A stretch of 64,000 nucleotides of DNA from Monomorium pharaonis (Eukaryota; Arthropoda; Insecta; Hymenoptera; Formicidae). The translations under genes and the position numbers were made by a program. The notes beneath the pieces were generated by a model. The model was given only the letters and a program-made list of their open reading frames with translations. It ran no database searches and was not told the origin of the DNA. Location: the NCBI RefSeq assembly GCF_013373865.1, contig NC_050477.1, forward strand, positions 1,423,309 through 1,487,308, written 5' to 3'. Positions 1 through 11,460 of this stretch are shown piece by piece; positions within the stretch are counted from its first letter, which is position 1; each line of letters begins with the position of its first letter.

Positions 1-2640
1 CTGTATAATGCAGTAATATATTAACGTAAAATTATAAAGTACAACAATGAGCAGTACATATATATAGGAATAATGTAGAAATAAATTCAATTGATCTCGA
101 TAAAAATTGCTAACCTTTCCTTATGCGTGGTTTTTGCTTGTCGCTACTGATATCAACGGTAGATTATCGGAACGATAGAAAATTCTTGAAAATAATCTAA
201 TTAATACATTTAATAAATGTAATGGAATGATATACAATCGTTATCTTTGTCACACACTGTTGAACAACTTTTTGGCATCTAGAAGCACGATTTTCGGAAC
301 TGGGTGCGGGAGAGTGAATGCGCTTTCCGAATTCTGGCGGACCTAACTATTTCTAACGCTTATTATCGGTTAGGACGAATAAAACGATCGATGGACGAAA
401 CTGCAGCGTCGCTGTCCTTTTTCTTCTTTCTTCGTCATCCATGCCCTTCTCGTCTTTCTCTCTCGTTCTTTTTCTCTCTCGCTCCCTCCTACCCTCTTTC
501 TTCGCGTTCACCGCTAATATCCAGACGCCAGGTCGAGGGTGGCGATGACTCGGAGGCGGAAATGGAGCAGCTTGAGTCCGGTAGATCGGTGCGCTTGTCT
601 CGCCCTCTTTCCCCTCCCTTCTCCCGATCGTAGTTTCATCCCCGTGCCTTCGTCCACCGACTGATCACCGCTGCACTTTGTCGGGGCACTCCCGACCATC
701 CACGTCCTTTTTCTACTACGACGGTTCCATCCGAGTTGGCGCTCGAAGTAGATTAGGGGTGAACCACGTGATGAGAGCGCACGAATATATTACGAACGTC
801 GATCGGGAGAAGTGCTTTTTTTTCCATGAAAAATTTTCCGCGCCTTCGCCGTTGTAACGTGGCTTACACGAGGGGAATAGAGGATAGGAATCGATGCTAC
901 GTGATTTTCTCTCTTTCTCTCATTCGACGGTTATGTCTCGACGCGATAGCAAGTCGTCCGATTTTACGATTCAGCCGAAGTGCAATTGTTCGGCAGCTCG
1001 ACTTTGCAAATATCGTATCGATTTAAAAAAAAAAAATGCCGTCCGGCATTTTCGAGCAAACGAAATTCTTTTGGATTAAAAAAATAAACTTGGTCTTCTC
1101 TCATTCCTTTCTTTTTTCATCGCAAGCATGCGCCAACTGAACTAGAAATATTGCGCATTGTGTTTTTCTCGCCAAAAATTTAATTTGTTCTCAATTTTTT
1201 CAATTTTCTTGCCTGCCATCCCAACTTTTTTTTTTGCCAAAGTAAAATTTTATACAAATTGAAGGTATAAGATTTTATTTAATACTAATTATACATTAAT
1301 TTAAAGCAGTGTATTACTGCACATAATCACAGATTAATGAATATTACTATTAATGAATGTTACATCTTTTGACGAAGTTCCATTCGGAATATCCGTTAGA
1401 TATCTTCTGCTTGTTCGCATACCAAGCTTCTGATCACGCTTGACCGCCGTTTTCTAAATGTTACGACCGGCTCTCTCCGGCAGTTGCGAATCGCCAATCT
1501 CGCAGATATCGCGTCGTACCGTGTCGTTCGCGGAAAATTGCGCGGCTGATGAAGAAAAGTCGATAACGCGGCGAGGGAAATATTTTTTTACAGCCCCGGC
1601 GAAACGGACGAGCGTTCGCCATTTGATCCCAAGGTGTAATGTTATTTTATGTCTTTATTAAATTTCAGCCTATGTTTGTCAACGGGACGTGGTTTTCACT
1701 GAGAATTGAAAAGCTGAGAAATCACGGACGCGCCCCCTTCGGCACGTTTAATGAGAGCGAAACGCTCGCGGTTCTTTTCGATTAATATTTTAAACCACGG
1801 GATATAATTATTAATTTGAATCACAGAATTTAATTTAAAAAATATAATGTTTTGTAGAAATTTTAAATATTCTCTCTATTATAATCAAAGCCTACTCTAT
1901 TATAATCAAAGCCACTTCGTGAATGATGTTTAAATACAATGGAGCTTTACGTAGGATCTCTGGAAAAAAATTGATGACAATTGACGACGATTGCTCAATT
2001 TCATCTTCTCACCCTTAAGCGTACGTCCTCTTTAAAGCGTATCGCATAAGCCACGCGTAACGGGTGTTCGCGAAAAAAGGCATTAACGCTTCGTCATCAA
2101 GTACGACGAAGGATAGCCAAATCCGAAGATAAGTCACAACTCCTTCTAAATTACATCGGTTAGCATCGCTAGCTATTTGACTGCCGTTTCTTGCACGGGG
2201 ACGTTATGCGTTTTGCTGTGCAAGCAACGCGAAGAAAAACAAGGGACGACGAGCCGATCAACAGGCTTTATTGCGCTATCGCGTAAGAAATAAAATGGAA
2301 GCTCCTTTCGAATCTCGCGATTCCGGTTGGCTTTCCGGTAAAAGTCTCGCGAATAAAAAATTTTGTATTTTTCGGATACTGCGAAATAAAAAGAAAGGTA
2401 TTTGAGATTCCCAGATTTCGGTACTGCAGTTTAACGTTGTATATTACGTTGTACGGATGCTAGGTGCCAGCAAAAATAACATTTAAGAGGTTTCGTAGTT
2501 TGCCACCATTTTGATTAATTAATTGGCACGTTATTTGTGTTAATTATATCCGTGCGACTACAACTGTGTCTTTCAACATCTTTCAACGTTAGGCGTGATT
2601 TTTACATCCACCCCGTTGCATGTCCGCCCTTTCGGTGCTT
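1..2640. other. No gene supported: mixed sequence
   Basis: AT-leaning DNA with a GC-richer patch at 300-1000 and pyrimidine-rich runs at 415-500. Open frames are short and biased. Apart from the 21-bp duplication I see nothing functional. Confidence 0.6.
1874..1913 (+). repeat. 21-bp tandem duplication
   Basis: CTCTATTATAATCAAAGCC occurs at 1874-1892 and again, exactly, at 1895-1913. A recent local duplication in AT-rich DNA. Confidence 0.85.
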
Positions 2641-2668
2641 CTGAACTTTCTCTCTCCCCCCCTCCTCC

Positions 2669-2690
2669 CTCTCTCTCTCTCTCTCTCTCT
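2669..2690 (+). repeat. (CT)11 microsatellite
   Basis: Uninterrupted CT dinucleotides preceded by a C/T-rich tract. Confidence 0.95.
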
Positions 2691-3006
2691 TCCGGCATCC
2701 ACGGTTCACCGCCTCTTTCTCTAACGACCCCCGTCTTCTTTTATCTCGATTCACCGAGTCGTTCTAGACTTCCCTCACGGCACGTCCTTGAGTCTTCTGG
2801 AATCGGAAACGGAGCTGCCGCAAGAAGAAGAGGAGGAAGATGAACGGAGAAAGTCGATCTGCGATGGAGACCGATATCCAGGACGACGGTGGCTGATCGA
2901 ATTACACACGTCCCTTACCATCGTCTGTCCCTCGATACGGCGGAAGGGATTTGGAATTGCAAATATCCAACGCGCCCTGCTCGGCGAATCCATCCCGTTG
3001 ATTCTT

Positions 3007-3032
3007 TCTCTCTCTCTCTCTCTCTCTCTCTC
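3007..3032 (+). repeat. (TC)13 microsatellite
   Basis: Uninterrupted TC dinucleotides. Confidence 0.95.
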
Positions 3033-4362
3033 GTCGACGAGGAGGTTCATCCTCGTGGTCTTCCGTAAGGCTTTTCCGATATACATGGCACGTGCGTATC
3101 TACGACAACGAAAAATCGGAATGACCCACGAATTCGGAATTCTTTCGGCTCATTAACGTTCTCAGAATTCGCGCATTTTATGCGTTTATAGAAAACGCAC
3201 TATGGAAAATTTCGAGTTAAACGTACGTTTATTTATAATAAATTAGATGTCGTATTTATGTTTCCGCACGAGTCGGGTATTCGTCGCACTACAGTCGCGT
3301 ATGTATTAACGAGAGATACATTTATCAGAACCGGATTCTGTTGCCCCCATCGTTCAGGCGTCTCGATTCTGTCCGAACGACCGGAAAATGGGTCGGCAAG
3401 AAACGATAATCCGTAACGACTCGGGTGAAGATAAAATGAGGAAAGGAGGGTCATTAGAGGAGGGTAGGATATAGCGCACGATGACGGATGCAGGCGGATT
3501 ATACGGAGGTGCACAGAAGGCGAAGCCGTTGGGAAGAAACCTGAAGAATTATCTGGACAGGACGTTCCCCGAACGTGTCCGTCAACGTCCGTAAAGAATC
3601 GTATCCGAAGTCAGACGAATCGCCGTTTCTCCTCTCAGCAATCGCGATGCTACCCCCTTCGCGATCATCAAAGCGCCGACGATTCTGCCGACGTCCTTTA
3701 GTCGCCGTCATAATTCAACTTTTTTTTCTTTCTAGCTCATAATAATTGAGAGATAATCGCAAGTAGCGACAAGCAACTTAAAAATAATCGCGAATCGAGT
3801 GGACACTCGCTGTATCTTAGATCTCCCTCTGAATTTTTAGACGGTCCTAAGATTTTCCTAAGGTTTCTAATTTCTTCGAGATTTCCGCCTCTTCACGAGT
3901 CGAACTGTGACCTGGAACTTAATCAGACATTTCGTTTCCTCTCTTTTTTTTCACCCTTTCCGCGCGATCGCTTAGACCGCTTATAAATACAACCGCTGCG
4001 CTCCACCGCTGACGTTACTCTGACGAATATTTGTGTCAACGGAAATATACAGGCGACCGCGTATATATCTGACCCGGATCGTTCGATACTATCGATACAC
4101 CGAGAGCGCGACAGAGCGAGCGGACGATCGCTTATCCGTCGTCACGAGCATTTTTTTTTTTTGCTCCCTTCCCCGAGGATTTATATTTTACCTCGCGATC
4201 GCGCGTTGCGACAGAGGGTGGTCGGGGGTTGGAAAAAAAATCTGCGGGAGCGGCCGGAACGAGCACGACCTCGTCCCGGTGGCTCCTGTAAATTCTTCGG
4301 GATATGTATCGATATCGCACACACCGCGAGGTTTTACTTTGCCGCGGACGTATAAAAAATCT

Positions 4363-4366
<4 letters not shown>

Positions 4367-4403
<37 letters not shown>

Positions 4404-4416
4404 AGAGGGAGGGAGA
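4367..4416 (+). repeat. (GA)n microsatellite grading into GGGA
   Basis: About 15 GA units followed by GGGAGGGAGA variants. Confidence 0.95.
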
Positions 4417-5119
4417 TCGGGGCACGCGAAAGCTGTATTTTTATGGAAAAAAATGTTGCGAGCGTTGCTGTACGCGTTGCTGGGGGTCGTACATCGGTAT
4501 TATTTGCGTATCGTGCGCGCGCAGGCTTTCGACGTGACGAAATTACGCAACCGATTGACGACACAACTATACTACAAGTGGACTGTAAAAACCGGGCTAT
4601 TTGCAAAAAAATATTGAATAAAGCGATCTACCTGTCGTCAGGCATTGTTTAACTATATATATGTATATCCAGCCAGAAGAATGTTGGAAGCGTTTTTCAC
4701 GGGAGCACCGAGAGCCCCAACGAAATCGCGTCGCTCGTAAATTAATCCCGATAATGAGGGATAAATATTGCTCGATCGCGGACGGAGGAAAGAATGAGCG
4801 AGCGAGCGAGCGAGCCCCGCTCGATATGCGTCATAAATATTCGCGGCTGCTCGCGCGGCGCCGAAATTAGATGACGTAAATTGCATTACATTGCCGGGGT
4901 GTCTCGGGGAGCTGTCGCTTTTTCTCTCCCCGGGGCCGAAGATAGCCGCCGCCGTTATCGGGAAGACAGAAGAATGACGGGACCGCCTCAATGTCGGGAA
5001 CCATCGATCGTTTCCTGAATTATTCGGGGCTGGAAATAGCCGAACGCGCAGTTTAACCGCCGCCGCCGCCGTCGCGGTTGTCGATGTATATTTTTTCTAT
5101 ATATGTATATATACGCGCG

Positions 5120-5121
<2 letters not shown>

Positions 5122-5155
<34 letters not shown>
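5122..5155 (+). repeat. (GT)17 microsatellite
   Basis: Uninterrupted GT dinucleotides, preceded by alternating TA/CG (ATATATACGCGCG); alternating purine-pyrimidine DNA over about 50 bases. Confidence 0.95.
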
Positions 5156-5157
<2 letters not shown>

Positions 5158-6167
5158 ACGTGGATATACGTGTTCGTGCGTATACGCGTCCAACGTTATC
5201 CACGGGAGTTTAACGCAGCGCGGCCGAAATTTCGGCATCCGGCTTCCATGATGTTTCGTTTTTCGCCTTTTACATGTCGTTCCGGTTACAATGGATCAGC
5301 GCGGGTTACACTGCTGCACGCTGCGATAGCGTTTCTGTCCTCTGCTCCTGCCGGTTTTTTTAAAAATATTTTGTTTAAGATGGCTTCCGGGCGAATTAGT
5401 AGTTGCTCCGGATAACGCGTACGCGTAACGAATGTATTTTTTTTTTACTCTTCCCTTTTTTTAAAGTGTACCTTTATGTGGGTGTTCAACGACGGGGAAA
5501 AATGTTGAACTTACTGTAGCATCGTTATGGTTGTATAGGACAAAATGGCGAGGCATTACCGCGCATCTATCAACATCCCCGAGTCATTATCTCCTGCGTC
5601 GGCCGCCGATAATTACGCGGGGGTTTGTATTGATTCATTTTTTTTAGGAAACGGTAATGCGCCGAAATTAGTCGGAAGTACGATATTCGTATTACAGCGT
5701 TCATTTTGTAAAATACATGATTACGCGCTGTTTGATCCGGTCGCCGAGAGCCGGCCGGCCCGGTCGGCGAAATAACATGGCCGATCCCCGCGCGTTGCGG
5801 CCCCGGAGTTTTGTAAACTGAAAACCGATTTGATATTAACCCCGGTTGAAATTCGAACTTTGCGGCTCAGTCGGGAAATACCGCGCGTTGGTAACGGCCG
5901 CAAAACAAAACCTCTCTCTCCTCTTCATTTATTTGCGGTGCGGCATGATGATCAGCGATCATTTCTGAGTGTCATCCGATATCAGTAATCGATATCGAGC
6001 GCGGCGTGCACGGCTTCATACGCGGCCGCCGAGCTAAAAAGCAATAATTAATTCAGACTGTCTAAACGTAAGTTATGAAATACCGTTCTAAAGTTCGTCT
6101 AGAAATTACCAAGGGGGGAAAGAGAGGAATCTGATATCACGAACTGTGCAACATCGTGCGAAAAAGG

Positions 6168-6170
<3 letters not shown>

Positions 6171-6210
<40 letters not shown>
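6171..6210 (+). repeat. (TA)20 microsatellite
   Basis: Uninterrupted TA dinucleotides. It ends shortly before an acceptor-like TTTCTCAG (6231) and a consensus donor AAG|GTGAGT (6267/6268) that would bound a 36-base microexon, open in all frames and therefore uninformative. Confidence 0.95.
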
Positions 6211-6218
<8 letters not shown>

Positions 6219-6655
6219 TGTAGTTTCTCAGCAAACGGTGTTATATACACAACTCAAATCAATCAAGGTGAGTAGGAAGATTCTTAATTAGCCAAACTTG
6301 AGGCGACAGTCCGTCGTTGTTTTATGCAGTCGAGGTGTTCGATAGGAAGTTCTCTCCCGCGCGTCGCCGGTGTCTAACGACTGGGACTAGAATCGAAGAA
6401 GGATCTAGGCTTCGAGGCTGAAACTCGCTCTATCCGCTGATACTCCTCCGACAGGAGGAGGAGGGGGAGGAAGGGGATCTCGCGCGGCGGTGGCTGGGGG
6501 ATTAATCATTGAGCGCGGTACTTCGGGGTCCGCATGCAAAATGGCTGCGATCGATCCATCGCAACGCCGACGAAATGATTTCGTAACGAGACCCCCCTCT
6601 CGCTCTTTCCCTCCTTCCTGTTCTATCCGTTTCTCATTTACTCTCATTCCTCTCG

Positions 6656-6660
<5 letters not shown>

Positions 6661-6702
<42 letters not shown>
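6661..6702 (+). repeat. (TC)21 microsatellite
   Basis: Uninterrupted TC dinucleotides, followed by a short CGCT tetranucleotide run near 6767-6783. Confidence 0.95.
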
Positions 6703-6705
<3 letters not shown>

Positions 6706-8640
6706 TCCACGCAACTCGCTCGGTCTCCTCGTCCTTCTTTCTCTCCGCCAATCTCGCCGTCTTGTTCGCTCGCTCGCTCGCTCTTTCCGACCGTCCGACG
6801 TCTGGTTCACGACCTCGTTCTATTCTCGCTGAAATTACGAGCTCTGTCGGCTCCGTCGCGCTTCGAAAGAGCGCGACTTCGCGTGCAACCGCACGCCACG
6901 ACGACGGCGGAAACTCCGTCGCGACGCGACTATCCCCGCGCGCGCGCGCGAAAAGGGAAAGACAGTTCGGAGAGCAAAGGGAGAGACGCGCGTTATTTTC
7001 GGTGAATAAATCTCATTGCAATTTAACGACTAATTAGCCAAACTCTCGTAAAAAATTAAATTTTTCCGCAATAATAGAATTATTCCGTGTCACACTTTTC
7101 TATGATGCGATTAAACTGTAATTACATCCTCCCGAGTTTAACCTCCCGCTCCGCCGTGTTCCATTCATGACGGCAGCGCTCTCGATGTAAGATATATTTT
7201 GCCGTAACCATTTATATCGCAGCGCGGAGAATTGTATCGGTTTCGATCTCCGGTTATTTTAACCGTCGACTGATCGAACCCGTAGCCGGAGCGACGACGC
7301 CCAAATTCGATTACGCACCGCCCCCCCCTTTTTTTAAAATTTTTAAGTGCTATTCATCCTCTCTTGCGGTCGGCCGATTATCGCGGGCCGAGCGCGCGGT
7401 ATCAATTATTCACGTGTAACGAAATTGATTAGCCCCAGGAACGGGGCGCGCGCAATGCGTAAAGGCTGCGGTCATAAAATGGTCTTAATGGTCTTACCTC
7501 CGGTCCGGCCGGAATTAATTTAGTGCCGCTTTGTCGCGCCATTATGGAGGCGTGCAAGAGCTTTTTTTATGACAGCTGAAGTGTTTTCCTCCGCGCGACG
7601 AATGACAGCGGTATATAGAAGCGAGAGAGCGCAATAATTTCATAACGGACAACTTGATCTTTATTGCGTGTTCTGCGAATTGAAGTTTCACGGTTTCGAC
7701 TTACGCCCGTCCGCTTTTAACGTTGATCTGTCAAGACAAAAAGTTAGAAGGCTTCGACGATGTCTTTAGCCGGGCGTATATCTCCCCGTTTGGAAAATCG
7801 AAGCACGAATTTTTTTCTCGCTGACCGCTCTGACTTCAAACTGACCGGTCGATTTTTTCCGACGTACGTGCGAAGATCGACGTAAGCGATAGAGAGGAGC
7901 GAGCGGCGAATGGCGGGCGTTTTATTTCTGCGTATCGTTAAATTTGCACGGAGGGGGGGAGGAGGGGGGAAGGGCGCGAAGGGTAGACCGCAATGGGATT
8001 TCAGCATTGTTTCTGATACGGACGTTGACGTAAATGTTGCCCACGCGAGCGCGAAAGCTTCTCGCCGTCGGCCGCGCCGCTCCGCTATCTGGTCGACGTT
8101 GACAACGCGGCGTGCACACATGTCACATGATCGTTATATCGATCACCTCCGGCGTTGCTCCACTTGTCACGAATCTCCTTCGCAACGTGGAACGTATAAC
8201 GCGATATCTAGGGAAGGAAAAACATTCGGGAAAACATACCGCCAGCGCGATATTTTCGCTCGCCTGATGCGAGATGGATTTTTTTTTTTTTTTCCTAAAG
8301 CGCGTAATTTTTCAAAAAAATGTAAGGAGTTAGTTTTAATAAAGCGTTACATATGAGGCAATATATATAGTTTTGGGAACAAATAAATTTATTCTTCGAA
8401 CATGTAGCGCTATTTTTCGCGTGCGCAACCGCTGCGACGCTTGAATTCGAATTTACATTTAACGCGCTCTGTGCTTTTTCGCTTCTAAAATTTTAAATTG
8501 CGCGAGCGGTAACTTTTTGAGACGTATATCGCTCGGCACCCACGCCAATTTTAACGTCTCCGCGTAACGACGGCCATTTTTCATAGTCGTGCGCGATAAG
8601 GCGCGCGGGGAGAAAAAAAAATAAGGGAAAACCCGGCAGA

Positions 8641-9180
8641 CTCGGCTCGCCCACGCAATCGCGGCGACATTTTTCTCGCCCCCGTTACAGCCGCCCCCGC
8701 GAGGACTATAGCCCACGAGGGTGCTCGAGCGAGCCAACTATGGTCGGCGGTGATGGCGACTCGCGCCCGAGGGAGATTTTATGACAAACAAGCCGGCAAG
8801 TGCCATCTGCGGCTGTCAGTGCCATCGTGCCTCGCTTGATGCCACCCCTCGCGCGCCAACACCCTCCCCCGGACCTCCCTTGCCTCACGTCAGCGTTAAC
8901 AACGTCAAGGGTGGCCTGCTAGCTTTGCCAGCGAAGTGTTTGCCGGGGGATTAGACCGCTCGATGTCCGGCCTTGCCTTGTTGAATCACGACGATCCATA
9001 GGACATTTCGGGTGCGGGTACACCCTCCAGGCTGCATCCCTTTCGAGCGGCGTCATGATCTCGTAGGCGCACGTGCGATGTATTGTATTTAGGGCAAACC
9101 CTAAGCGCTAAGGCCCTAATAAGGGGTGCGAGCATGTCGACGAGTTTTATCGAGAGACGAATGACGATCTGCAAGCTAAA
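8641..9180. other. Unique GC-rich segment without repeats
   Basis: About 540 bases of complex, non-repetitive GC-rich DNA next to an AT-rich block. AGTGCCATC occurs twice (8799-8807 and 8818-8826). No convincing frame on either strand. It resembles a conserved non-coding element in texture only. Confidence 0.35.
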
Positions 9181-9900
9181 GAAAGACGCATATAATGAGT
9201 GAGTCTTTAATGAATTTCAAATTCAATTATCTCAGATCATGGTCACTTTACTTAATTATTATCACTTTAATGTGTTGTAAGTTTTTCTCGGTCATTTTGA
9301 GATCAATATTTTTTTTTCTACGTTATATGGCATATTTTTATTAACATAGTAATGTAATTTATAAAAAAACAAATTCTATATAAGATGTGACTATAAGATA
9401 ATCTTAAAAAGAGAAAAGCGAATATTTAAATATGAGTTTTTATGTTTAAGGTCTCGAAATCTCGTTAAATAATGAGCACAAAAAAATGTTGCCCATCATA
9501 ATATTTGCCCCTTCAAATTAAACACCTTTTCCTTTGGTATTTTTAGAAACAATAGAAGTATTCCAAATGATCGAGCCACAGGAAAAACACGCCCTGTGTA
9601 GCATAGTTTTGCAATACCTATTTAACTTATTGCGATTATGATACTAATCTTTAATTCATTACAATTTTATGAAAATTGCAATAAGGATTCTGAATTTTCT
9701 CTTACATTTACATTAAAATCGATTACGATCCAGCCACATCTTTTCCATATATTATATAATCCCGCATGGGAAATAAAATTATGTATTCCCGGCTATGATT
9801 ATATTCTTATATAACTATATCGTGTTGCGACGTAGTCCACCGTCGCTGACTCGATAACTTGGTCCGGAAGCGAATCGACAGGCGGCGGAGAGTAGAAGGG
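9181..9900. other. AT-rich block, nothing seen
   Basis: AT-rich with scattered homopolymers; no ORF, repeat or inverted ends found. Confidence 0.6.
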
Positions 9901-10386
9901 TAGCGGCACTAAGTAGCACGAAGGAAAGGAAGGAGCAAAAAAAAAATGAATCACGTTTCAATCCGACTTTTCAAAGCAATAGGGACGCGACCGCTTCGCT
10001 TCTGCGCTGAGATCATCGATCGAGACGTACATCTTACTTTCCGTTCGCGTTCGGTGGGTGACCTGAAAACTTAAGGGCGCGCACCGATTCCCAAATTTCC
10101 CCGAAAGCGCATTCGCTGCAAACGAGAAAAAAGAGAAAGCGAAGAATGGCGGGAAAGATGAGAGAGTGAGTTCTGAAACGAGAGCGCGAGAGGGGAGGTA
10201 GGCGAGGGGGGAACGGAGGAAGGACAAAAAGAAAGAGCGCGAGGAGAGAGGCGACGAGCGTGAAAGAGAAGGGTGGGGAAAAAAGGCGAGGAAAAAAAGG
10301 GACGACGTGCTTCCAGGGCCAGCCTCGTGCCACCTACGGCGCACTGGTGTGGCAGCTCGCTTGCTTATTACGCGACCGAGAGACGA

Positions 10387-10390
<4 letters not shown>

Positions 10391-10417
<27 letters not shown>
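10391..10417 (+). repeat. (TC)13 microsatellite
   Basis: TC dinucleotides at the point where the purine-rich strand switches from GA-rich to CT-rich. Confidence 0.95.
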
Positions 10418-10424
<7 letters not shown>

Positions 10425-10943
10425 CGCCCTCTCTTTTTCTCTCCTTCCTGCTTCTTTCGGTTCCATCGCGTTCCCGACAGCGAAAGTTTCGTCCCCCGGC
10501 GCGGAGGACTCTTTACTCGCTGAATTCACTCGCGGAGTCTCTCGAATTCCGCCTCGCCTCTGCAGCGGAGAAAGTGCAGCGGCGCTTTGAACGAAAGGAT
10601 GAACGAACGCGGAGTAGAAGATTGAGACGGAGAGAAAAAAGAGAGAGAGAAAGAGAGAGGGGAAAGCAGATATCTAACGAAGCATGGGAGTGAGGTCCAC
10701 CGAGAGACAAAAGGGCGCCGAGAGAAAGGGATAGCAAGAGAGGAAAGAGAAAGAGAGAGAAAGAGAGAGAGAGAGAAGACAAGTTTGAGAGATTTAACCG
10801 GGGGGAATCGAAGTCTCGGTGGAGCGACAGAAATGCGAGCGCGATGGCAGGAGGATGGGTAGATCATTGGTTGGGAAGCAGGACCCGGGTCAGTAGTTGC
10901 CCGTCCACCGGCGGGAAATATCGGCAAGAGCGTGGATGGGGGC

Positions 10944-10992
10944 GGTCGGTCGGTCGGTCGCTCGGAATGGGATGGGATGGGATGGAATGGGA
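10944..10992 (+). repeat. (GGTC)n and (ATGGG)n short tandem repeats
   Basis: GGTC tetranucleotides followed within a few bases by about five ATGGG-type pentanucleotides. Confidence 0.85.
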
Positions 10993-11082
10993 CGCGCGCA
11001 GGGGATGGGGGATACTTAAGCGCGGCCGTGCGCGCAGAGTGGCGGCTCGTGGCGGCAGGCGAGGGGATGGAAAAGCAGCGAA

Positions 11083-11104
11083 AGAGAGAGAGAGAGAGAG
11101 AGAG
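11083..11104 (+). repeat. (GA)n microsatellite
   Basis: About 11 GA units followed by a poly(G) tract, within a 1.2-kb purine-rich domain. Confidence 0.95.
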
Positions 11105-11460
11105 GGGGGGGGTAGAAAGAGAGAGAGGATGGGGCGAGATGTAGCGCGACTCGGCGTGGTACGGCGGCGGTGCGGGGGATGGGGCGCGCGATGGCGCACC
11201 ACTCGGTGAGACCAAAGGGGTGGCCCGGGGGAGCGGAGAGAGAGGAGGAGGAAGAGGAGGAGGAGGAGTTAGCGAGGCGGCAGCGAGAGCGAACGGGCGA
11301 CGGGAGGGGGAGAGGTATGAGGGACGGGGGTGGCGGAACGGAAGCCGGCAGACTCCGCTTGCGAGCGACGACGCTTCCGACCGTTTTACGCTACGGGTGG
11401 CCACGAAGTGACGAATGCCGCGCGCGTCTCTCTCGCAAACTTTCCCAGCAAACTGTCGCC

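Larger units (their letters stand above)
3033..8640. other. No gene supported: mixed CpG-rich and AT-rich DNA with microsatellites
   Basis: Contains the GA, GT, TA and CT microsatellites listed separately. 6400-7000 is CpG-rich with CT tracts and 7800-8250 is CpG-rich. Frames there give Arg/Ser-rich translations on both strands, so they are probably not coding. Confidence 0.55.
9901..11460. other. Strand-asymmetric purine-rich CpG domain
   Basis: The plus strand is mostly G and A (with a CT patch at 10390-10450) over about 1.5 kb, with GA, GGA and ATGGG repeats. The 336-codon minus frame 10526-11536 is Ser/Pro/Leu low complexity. GAGA-type DNA is typical of insect promoters and polycomb-type elements, so a regulatory role is possible. 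Confidence 0.4.

Noticed and set aside
134..3776. 15-bp exact inverted match (134-148 and 3762-3776)
   Set aside because: A match of this length is expected by chance a few times in 64 kb, and similarity does not extend.
4349..4357. TATAAAAAA before the GA microsatellite as a promoter
   Set aside because: TATA words are common here and the following sequence is a microsatellite without initiator.
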